Assembly (NCBI GenBank): GCA_028280505.1
Contig: JANQLO010000031.1
Coordinates: forward strand, 1 to 35,921
Reading direction: 5' to 3'
DNA: 35,921 nucleotides
Source: Chromatiales bacterium
GTDB taxonomy: Bacteria > Pseudomonadota > Gammaproteobacteria > Chromatiales > Chromatiaceae
The translations under genes and the position numbers were made by a program. How positions within the stretch are numbered: the stretch's first letter is position 1; each line of letters opens with the position of its first letter. Under the pieces are notes generated by a model that made no database searches, had not been told where the DNA came from, and was given only the letters and a program-made list of their open reading frames with translations. Below, piece by piece: positions 30,376 through 35,921 of the stretch.

Positions 30376-31047
30376 ATGAACCGTTACGAAAATGTTGTCG
30401 CACACAGTGGCGTCGAGGTGGTATCCAGCAACAAGGTGCTGAAAAACACCTATTTGTTGTTGTCAGCCACCCTGGGATTCAGCGCCGTGATGGCGGTCGT
30501 ATCGATGGTGATCGGGGTTCCGCCGATCATGTATATCGCATCGGTCATCGGTGCGCTCGTTTTGGGCATCTTCGTGTTGCCGAGAACCGCCAATTCCAGC
30601 AAGGGCATCGGTGTCATTTTCCTTATTACCGGTTTGCTCGGTTTTGGGCTCGGATCCATCCTCAGCTTGTATCTGGCGTTGCCGCACGGCCCACAGGTCA
30701 TCGCGACGGCCTTTGCCGGTACGGGAATCATTTTCCTCGGCTTGTCGGGTTATGCGCTCACCTCCAAGCGTGACTTCAGCTTCATGGGCGGCTTCATCTT
30801 CGCCGGCCTGATGGTGGTGGTTCTGGCGATGATTGCCAACCTCTTCCTGCAGATGCCTGCGTTGTCGCTGGCCGTGTCCGGAGGCATTATCCTGCTGATG
30901 AGCGCATTCATTTTGTTTGACACCAGCCGCATCGTTCGTGGTGGTGAGACCAACTACATTATGGCGACCTACGGCCTGTATCTGAGCATCTTCAATATCT
31001 TTATCAGTTTGCTCCAGATCCTCGGCATCATGGGTGGCGACGAATAA
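30376..31047 (+). CDS. yccA: Bax inhibitor-1/YccA family membrane protein
   Basis: YccA is an inner-membrane protein that, in E. coli, binds the FtsH protease and protects SecYEG from FtsH when the translocon is jammed. The 223-residue product has seven predicted transmembrane helices. Conserved text includes SSNKVLKNTYLLLSATLGFSAV near the N-terminus and, at the end, ILFDTSRIVRGGETNYIMATYGLYLSIFNIFISLLQILG, which is nearly the E. coli YccA pattern. I chose the ATG at 30376, with GGAGG nine bases upstream. A tRNA-Ser(UGA) gene beside yccA is also found in E. coli. A strong terminator follows. Confidence 0.93.
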   Translation: MNRYENVVAHSGVEVVSSNKVLKNTYLLLSATLGFSAVMAVVSMVIGVPPIMYIASVIGALVLGIFVLPRTANSSKGIGVIFLITGLLGFGLGSILSLYLALPHGPQVIATAFAGTGIIFLGLSGYALTSKRDFSFMGGFIFAGLMVVVLAMIANLFLQMPALSLAVSGGIILLMSAFILFDTSRIVRGGETNYIMATYGLYLSIFNIFISLLQILGIMGGDE

Positions 31048-31068
31048 CGCGGCAGACCATGCCAAAAC

Positions 31069-31094
31069 AACCCCGGCCGAGTGCCGGGGTTTTT
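31069..31094 (+). terminator. Rho-independent terminator of yccA
   Basis: CCCCGGC (31071-31077) and GCCGGGG (31083-31089) form a 7-bp GC-rich stem with a 5-base loop, followed by five Ts. It starts about 22 bases after the yccA stop. Confidence 0.92.
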
Positions 31095-31115
31095 CTTTGT
31101 AGGGGAAAGTTGACG

Positions 31116-31298
31116 ATGGAGTGGATGCAGATTCTAGGGCTGATCGCCGGCATCATGATGTTGTTTATTCTGTGGCCGGCATACAAACATTGGTCCGCGA
31201 ACAGTCCCAAAGCCGAAAAGGGCGACTGGCAAGCGGCAATCTTGCCGCTGGCGGCGGTTGTTGGATTAGTCATCCTATTGATTATGTCGGTGCGCTAA
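31116..31298 (+). CDS. Small two-helix membrane protein of unknown function
   Basis: The 60-residue product begins MEWMQILGLIAGIMMLFILWPAYKHW and has a second hydrophobic helix (AAILPLAAVVGLVILLIMSVR) at its end. The loop between them (SANSPKAEKGDWQ) is polar. It is preceded by AGGGGAAA about 9 bases before the ATG. I do not recognise a named family. The frame starts about 20 bases after the yccA terminator, so it may rely on its own promoter or on terminator read-through. A longer in-frame start would run through the terminator hairpin and was rejected. Confidence 0.6.
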   Translation: MEWMQILGLIAGIMMLFILWPAYKHWSANSPKAEKGDWQAAILPLAAVVGLVILLIMSVR

Positions 31299-31533
31299 CG
31301 TGAGCGTGTGAAACCGTGGGGAATATCGGATCGTACGATTTCGAGGGTCAGCGCCATTTCTGTAGAAATACGATCGCATGGGCGATTTAGGCGGCCTTAG
31401 ATTCCTGGGATTTGTTTCTAAAGCATTGGTTTCCGGATGGTTTATTGAGTTCAGACGGGGTTTTGGATAGGCTGGTATCGAATCCGAACCGTACGCCGCC
31501 AGCGTGGTCATGCGATCGGCGTGGAGAACTCAG

Positions 31534-31824
31534 ATGAAAAATAACGATAATGCCGCCCGCCGGGAGAGGATCCGCGACTTTGTGGATGCCAATAGCAAAA
31601 GTCCGGTTACCGGCGCAATTTACACATTGATCTATGGTCCTTTGGGGTTGATCTATTCCAATCCGAAGCTCGCCGTATTGGCCCTATTTGTCGCCATTGC
31701 GCTCGGCTTCGTTTATTGGCCGTTACTCGGCGTGTTCTGGATAGCTTGTATTGTATTGGCGCCTTTGCAGGTGAAGGCCTACAACGCGAAGATCCGACGC
31801 AGTGCACGCTATATCGTAACCTGA
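31534..31824 (+). CDS. Small membrane protein of unknown function
   Basis: The 96-residue product has a charged N-terminal part (KNNDNAARRERIRDFVDANSK), then three hydrophobic segments within residues 30-80 (AIYTLIYGPLGLIY, LAVLALFVAIALGFVYWPLLG and VFWIACIVLAPLQV), and a basic C-terminus (YNAKIRRSARYIVT). A GGAG lies 8 bases before the ATG. I do not recognise a family. It stands alone between two intergenic gaps, 56 bases before the palindrome upstream of uvrY. Confidence 0.55.
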   Translation: MKNNDNAARRERIRDFVDANSKSPVTGAIYTLIYGPLGLIYSNPKLAVLALFVAIALGFVYWPLLGVFWIACIVLAPLQVKAYNAKIRRSARYIVT

Positions 31825-31879
31825 AGGCGATTCGAATTAGGTTTCGGGCTAGTAAGCGAGAGCGGTCTGCGCAAGCACA

Positions 31880-31912
31880 TTGACCTATGTTAGGCGCTGC
31901 ATGCTAGCATGC
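31880..31912 (+). promoter_or_regulatory. Candidate promoter and 14-base palindrome upstream of uvrY
   Basis: TTGACC (31880-31885) is followed at 19 bases by TAGCAT (31905-31910), which lies inside the perfect palindrome GCATGCTAGCATGC (31899-31912). The overlap suggests an operator that could block RNA polymerase. The spacing of 19 is long, so the promoter is uncertain. The start codon of uvrY is 46 bases further on. Confidence 0.38.
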
Positions 31913-31957
31913 TCTCCCACAAAAACATGGCCAGCAACAAGGGACTTCGCTTTCGTC

Positions 31958-32599
31958 ATGATCCGCATCTATTTGGTCGATGACCACGACCTGTTTCGCG
32001 CCGGGGTGCGCAGTATTTTGCAGAACCAGGAAGGTTTGGTTGTGGTCGGTGAATACGCTAACGGTGAAGATGTCGTCAATGCCGTGCGCAACGATCCTCC
32101 CGACCTGATCCTGATGGATGTGAACATGCCGGGTATGGGGGGCATCGAAGCCACACGAAAGATTCTGAAGATTGCACCTGACGTAAAAGTGATCGCGGTA
32201 ACCGTACTGAGTGATGATCCCTTCCCGAACCAGTTGCTTGACGCCGGTGCGCGGGGCTATATCTCGAAAGGGAGTGGGCTGGAAGAGATGCTGGAAGCCA
32301 TCGATATGGTAATGCGCGGTCAACATTTCATCTCCGGTGACGTTGCGCAGAAACTGACGCTGGCCAATTTCCGAAATCGTGGCGAGTCTTCGCCATTGGC
32401 TACGCTTTCGGCCCGGGAGATGCAGGTTATGATGATGATCATCAAGGGGCAGGGCACTCAGGAAATCTCGGATGCGCTGTTTCTGAGCCCTAAAACGGTG
32501 AGCACCTATCGACACCGTTTGTATGAAAAACTCGACGTGTCGAATGATGTCGAGCTAACGCACTTCGGCATACGTCACGGTTTGATCGATAACACTTAA
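31958..32599 (+). CDS. uvrY: Response regulator UvrY/GacA
   Basis: UvrY (GacA) is the output of the BarA/GacS two-component system and switches on the CsrB/RsmY-type small RNAs that sequester CsrA. The 213-residue protein has a receiver domain with Asp8-Asp9 and phospho-acceptor Asp54 in LILMDVNMPG, and a C-terminal LuxR-type helix-turn-helix (LSAREMQVMMMIIKGQGTQEIS ... SPKTVSTYRHRLYEKLDV). The ATG at 31958 gives the standard N-terminus MIRIYLVDDHDLF. It lies upstream of uvrC, the classical uvrY-uvrC order. Its stop and the next start overlap as TAATG. Confidence 0.95.
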   Translation: MIRIYLVDDHDLFRAGVRSILQNQEGLVVVGEYANGEDVVNAVRNDPPDLILMDVNMPGMGGIEATRKILKIAPDVKVIAVTVLSDDPFPNQLLDAGARGYISKGSGLEEMLEAIDMVMRGQHFISGDVAQKLTLANFRNRGESSPLATLSAREMQVMMMIIKGQGTQEISDALFLSPKTVSTYRHRLYEKLDVSNDVELTHFGIRHGLIDNT

Positions 32600-33234
32600 T
32601 GACCGAAACCGCTTTCGACGCATCTTGCCGTTTGTGTCCGCGTCTGTCGGACTTCTTGGATCAGGTTAAAGCACAGCATCCGGGTTACTTCTGTCGTCCC
32701 GTGCCGTCTTTCGGTGCCGTGGATGCCGGTCTGTTGGTTGTCGGCCTGGCACCGGGAATGCACGGAGCCAATGCGACAGGGCGACCTTTTACGGGCGATC
32801 ACGCCGGTATTTTGCTTTACCGCACGCTGCACAAGTTCGGTTTCGCCAGTGCGTCGGAGTCGCTTGCCGCCGACGACGGATTGGAACTTGTAAATTGTCG
32901 GATCACCAATGCGGTAAAGTGCCTGCCGCCACAGAACAAGCCGGTAGGTGCCGAAGTCAATAATTGCCGACGGTTCCTGGCGGTCGAGTTGAAACAGTTT
33001 CGTCCTGGCGGGGTTGTGATTGCATTAGGTTCCATTGCGCATAAGTCGGTTGTCTCGGCATTCGGTTTGCGGCAGAAGGATTTTGTCTTTGCACATGCGG
33101 CTGAGCATGCGATGCAAAACGGTATTACGCTGATCGACTCCTATCATTGCAGCCGTTACAACACGCAAACCCGGCGGTTGACCGATGAGATGTTCGAAGC
33201 CGTATTTGCGCGTGCCAGAGCGATGCTCGACTGA
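32599..33234 (+). CDS. Family 5 (UDGb-type) 4Fe-4S uracil-DNA glycosylase
   Basis: Uracil-DNA glycosylases remove uracil and some deaminated bases from DNA to start base-excision repair. The 211-residue protein has four cysteines placed for a 4Fe-4S cluster (Cys10, Cys13, Cys108, Cys123). Motif 1 is GLAPGMHGANATGRPFTGD (49-67), as in UDGb. The motif-2 position, normally HPSxxN, reads HCSRYN (183-188), with Cys in place of Pro. This may affect activity or only mark a lineage variant. It sits between uvrY and uvrC and overlaps uvrY, so it is probably part of the same repair operon. Family 4 is less likely because the motif lacks the GExPG pattern. Confidence 0.88.
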   Translation: MTETAFDASCRLCPRLSDFLDQVKAQHPGYFCRPVPSFGAVDAGLLVVGLAPGMHGANATGRPFTGDHAGILLYRTLHKFGFASASESLAADDGLELVNCRITNAVKCLPPQNKPVGAEVNNCRRFLAVELKQFRPGGVVIALGSIAHKSVVSAFGLRQKDFVFAHAAEHAMQNGITLIDSYHCSRYNTQTRRLTDEMFEAVFARARAMLD

Positions 33235-33278
33235 ACCCGTATCGTGCGAGTTTACGGGGCAGACAGTAAACTAACCGG

Positions 33279-35102
33279 GTGAGCATTGCCGAAGACACTT
33301 TCGATCATCGTACTTTCTTACGAAATTTGACCCAGGGGCCCGGGGTCTACCGTATGCTTAACGCCCAAGGCGAGGTGATGTACGTCGGCAAGGCGAAGAA
33401 TCTGCGTCGACGCGTCAGCAGCTATTTTACCCGCGCCAGCAATCGCCGTATCGCCAGCATGGTGGGACAGATCCGCGATATCGAGATCACGGCGACCCAC
33501 ACCGAGGCCGAGGCGCTGTTGCTCGAAAATACGCTGATCAAAGAGCAGAAGCCGCGTTACAACGTGCTTTTGCGCGACGACAAGAGCTACCCCTATTTGT
33601 TTTTATCTGACGAGGCCTTTCCCAGACTGGCTTTCCATCGAGGGGCACGCAAAGCCAAGGGACGTTACTTCGGGCCTTACCCCAGTGCCGGTGCCGTACG
33701 CGAGACCTTGCAGTTGTTACAGAAACTGTTTCCGGTGCGTCAATGCGAGGACAGTTATTATCGCAATCGTTCACGACCCTGCCTGCAGTATCAGATCGAT
33801 CGATGTACCGCGCCTTGTGTGGGTTTCGTCAGTGAAGAGGTCTATGCCCTGGATGTACGTGATACCGAACTCTTTCTTGAAGGTAAGGCGTCCGACGTGG
33901 TCGAACGTTGGGTCGACAAGATGGAAACCGCCGCCGAAAGCTTGGAGTTCGAAGAAGCGGCACACCTACGCGATCAGATCAGTGCGCTGCGCCGTGTGCT
34001 CGAAAAACAGTATGTCAGCGGTGAACGCGGTGATCTGGATATCGTCGCCGTGGCTACCGAGGGTGGCGTGGCCTGCGTTCAGCTCTTTTATGTCCGCCAG
34101 GGGCGTAACCTCGGCAACAAAGCTCTGTTTCCACGAACCGGCGACGGCGCCGAACCGTCCGAGATCGTCTCGGCCTTCATCGCCCAGCATTACCTGGGTA
34201 AGCCGGTGCCGCAGTTCATTTTGGTCAGTGACGAGCCGGACGACAGGACAGTGCTCGAAGAGTCGCTTAGCCGGCAAGCCGAACGCAAGGTGGTTATTCA
34301 ATCACGGCCGCGTGGCGAGCGTGCGCGTTGGCTGCAGATGGCCGTCGACAATGCCAAGCTCGCGGTGGCCTCGCGTCTCGCTACCGCCGGCAACGCACGC
34401 CAGAGACTGGACGCCTTGCAAGATGCGTTGAATCTGCCGGATCCGCCAGCCAGGATGGAATGCTTCGATATCAGCCATACTCAGGGTGACCAGACCGTGG
34501 CCTCTTGTGTGGTCTTCGTAGACGGTGCACCGAGCAAGGCCGATTACCGTCGTTTCAACATTCGCGGCATCACGGCCGGTGACGACTATGCCGCCATGCG
34601 TCAGGCTTTGGAACGGCGTTACAAACGTATTCTGGCGGGTGAGGGCAAATTGCCCGATTTGTTGTTGATCGACGGGGGGCAGGGTCAGCTTAAAACTGCG
34701 TCGGATATCATCGCCGAACTCGGTATCAAGGGTGTTCAGCTGCTGGGTGTCGCGAAGGGGCCGGATCGCCGCCCAGGCCTGGAACAACTGTTCTTGTTGG
34801 GCCGCACGGAGCCACTTATACTGACACCCGATTCGCAAGCCTTGCACTTGGTCCAGCAGATTCGCGACGAAGCGCACCGATTCGCAATTACCGGCCATCG
34901 ACAGCGCCGCGCCCGGGCCAAGACCCGATCCGTGCTCGAAGACATCAGCGGTATCGGCCCGAAACGCCGTGCCCGCCTGCTACGGCAGTTCGGTGGATTG
35001 CAAGGACTCGCGCGGGCCGGCATCGAAGATATCAGGACCGTAGAGGGCATCAGCGATAAGCTGGCGCGTGAGATTTACGCGGCGTTTCACGGCAACCAAT
35101 GA
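33279..35102 (+). CDS. uvrC: UvrABC excinuclease subunit C
   Basis: UvrC makes both incisions around a lesion in nucleotide excision repair. The 607-residue product starts at a GTG. The N-terminal GIY-YIG nuclease that cuts 3' of the lesion reads GPGVYRMLNAQGEVMYVGKAKNLRRRVSSYF. The Cys-rich segment (RPCLQYQIDRCTAPCVG) follows, then the UVR domain that binds UvrB (about residues 200-240), the RNase-H-like nuclease for the 5' cut (MECFDISHTQGDQTVASCVVF), and C-terminal helix-hairpin-helix repeats (DISGIGPKRRARLLRQFGGL). It is 44 bases after the UDG gene and overlaps pgsA by four bases. Confidence 0.97.
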   Translation: MSIAEDTFDHRTFLRNLTQGPGVYRMLNAQGEVMYVGKAKNLRRRVSSYFTRASNRRIASMVGQIRDIEITATHTEAEALLLENTLIKEQKPRYNVLLRDDKSYPYLFLSDEAFPRLAFHRGARKAKGRYFGPYPSAGAVRETLQLLQKLFPVRQCEDSYYRNRSRPCLQYQIDRCTAPCVGFVSEEVYALDVRDTELFLEGKASDVVERWVDKMETAAESLEFEEAAHLRDQISALRRVLEKQYVSGERGDLDIVAVATEGGVACVQLFYVRQGRNLGNKALFPRTGDGAEPSEIVSAFIAQHYLGKPVPQFILVSDEPDDRTVLEESLSRQAERKVVIQSRPRGERARWLQMAVDNAKLAVASRLATAGNARQRLDALQDALNLPDPPARMECFDISHTQGDQTVASCVVFVDGAPSKADYRRFNIRGITAGDDYAAMRQALERRYKRILAGEGKLPDLLLIDGGQGQLKTASDIIAELGIKGVQLLGVAKGPDRRPGLEQLFLLGRTEPLILTPDSQALHLVQQIRDEAHRFAITGHRQRRARAKTRSVLEDISGIGPKRRARLLRQFGGLQGLARAGIEDIRTVEGISDKLAREIYAAFHGNQ

Positions 35103-35692
35103 ACCCGATCTATAATCTTCCCAATCTGTTGACGGTATTGAGAATACTGCTTATCCCGGTATTCATCTTACTGTTCTATCTGCCTGTCGATTGGTCGCGA
35201 GAGGCCGCCACGGCGGTATTTTTGCTGGCGGCCGTGACCGATTGGCTGGATGGTTTTCTCGCGAGACGCATGCAGCTCGTTTCCGCTTTGGGCGCCTTTC
35301 TGGACCCGGTTGCCGACAAACTGATGGTCGCGGTCGCGCTCGTACTCTTGGTGCAGACAGATCCCAGTATTCCGATGGCGATCGCGGCTGCGGTAATCAT
35401 CGGGCGCGAAATCGCGATTTCGGCCCTGCGCGAGTGGATGGCAGAGATTGGTAGTCGTACCCAGGTCGCGGTCTCCGAAATTGGTAAGTTTAAGACTGCG
35501 GCCCAGATGACGGCGATCACGCTGTTGATCTTTCGGGATGATATCTGGGGGATTCCTGTCTATACCGTCGGCCTGGTATTGCTGTTTATCGCGGTGGTGC
35601 TGACGCTCTGGTCCATGACCCTGTACCTGCGTGCCGCGTGGCCGAGTCTGCGAGGCGGCGATACGCGCCCGCGTTTACCCGAAGAGCCTTGA
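35099..35692 (+). CDS. pgsA: CDP-diacylglycerol-glycerol-3-phosphate 3-phosphatidyltransferase
   Basis: PgsA makes phosphatidylglycerol phosphate, the committed step to phosphatidylglycerol and cardiolipin. The 197-residue protein has about five membrane helices and the CDP-alcohol phosphotransferase motif D-G-x2-A-R-x8-G-x3-D-x3-D, seen as Asp51, Gly52, Ala55, Arg56, Gly65, Asp69 and Asp73 (from DGFLARR to FLDPVADK). NLPNLLTVLRILLIPVF at the start is typical. Its ATG overlaps the uvrC stop, and a tRNA-Gly follows, as in the E. coli uvrY-uvrC-pgsA-glyW cluster. Confidence 0.96.
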   Translation: MNPIYNLPNLLTVLRILLIPVFILLFYLPVDWSREAATAVFLLAAVTDWLDGFLARRMQLVSALGAFLDPVADKLMVAVALVLLVQTDPSIPMAIAAAVIIGREIAISALREWMAEIGSRTQVAVSEIGKFKTAAQMTAITLLIFRDDIWGIPVYTVGLVLLFIAVVLTLWSMTLYLRAAWPSLRGGDTRPRLPEEP

Positions 35693-35803
35693 AGGACACG
35701 GCAGTTCAAGCACTTGTCGTTACAGCCATTTTTTAATTCGTGCGTTATTACGCGTGTGCCGACAACAACCCGCTGGCGGCCATCCGAATCGCGATTAACG
35801 AAC

Positions 35804-35831
35804 TTGACACATGTCGCCAAATGCCTAGAAT
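35804..35831 (+). promoter_or_regulatory. Strong promoter of the tRNA-Gly gene
   Basis: A consensus TTGACA (35804-35809) and TAGAAT (35826-35831) are 16 bases apart, with the -10 14 bases before the tRNA 5' end and a GC-rich GCGCTC discriminator between. Stable-RNA promoters typically look like this. Confidence 0.8.
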
Positions 35832-35845
35832 ACTGCGCTCGTTCG

Positions 35846-35921
<76 letters not shown>

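Overview
The window looks like chromosome from a free-living gammaproteobacterium of moderately high GC. Most proteins match gammaproteobacterial housekeeping families, and much of the gene order is shared with E. coli. The species cannot be named from the sequence. Nothing here (photosynthesis, sulfur or nitrogen genes) fixes a lifestyle, though a monomeric globin, a c-di-GMP receptor and a fluoride channel are present.

Layout: (1) 1-98, apparent outer end of an IS5-like insertion sequence running off the left edge. (2) 106-3631, leftward genes for a secretin_N-domain exported protein, a GNAT acetyltransferase, the ribosomal oxygenase RoxA and an EamA transporter. (3) 3897-4649, an OmpA-type protein with calcium-binding repeats. 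(4) 4710-11719, the conserved purB-hflD-mnmA-nudJ-rluE-icd block, with two additions: a repeat-rich lipoprotein and an exported protein with a possible Cys-His-Asp catalytic triad. (5) 11817-16957, cspD with a structured leader, then clpS-clpA, infA, bpt and aat, together a nearly complete N-degron degradation pathway. (6) 17045-20003, a FemAB-like acyltransferase, a YcgR-like PilZ protein and trxB. (7) 20553-27461, ftsK-lolA, a globin, rarA, crcB-DUF190 and serS, followed by an exported agmatine-deiminase-family protein coupled to serS. (8) 28653-30110, a less conserved patch with a ClbS/DfsB-like gene, a VOC gene broken by an in-frame TGA, and a hairpin-rich segment that repeats the 3' end of the neighbouring tRNA gene. 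(9) 30111-35921, tRNA-Ser(UGA), yccA, two small membrane proteins, then uvrY - family 5 uracil-DNA glycosylase - uvrC - pgsA - tRNA-Gly(GCC).

Functional themes are translation and its quality control (RoxA, MnmA, RluE, InfA, SerS, two tRNAs), regulated proteolysis (ClpS/ClpA with Bpt and Aat), chromosome maintenance and repair (FtsK, RarA, UvrC, UDG) and envelope biogenesis (LolA, PgsA, OmpA, YccA). Several pairs overlap by ATGA or similar (roxA-GNAT, rluE-nudJ, aat-bpt, crcB-DUF190, serS-deiminase, uvrC-pgsA), which suggests translational coupling.

I found no complete new defence, secretion or biosynthetic system. The best leads are the tRNA-Ser 3'-end duplication with its hairpins (29928-30077), the candidate exported cysteine hydrolase (8704-9330), the exported deiminase-family protein (27458-28546), the interrupted VOC gene beside a ClbS-like gene (28653-29549), and the cspD leader (12033-12140).
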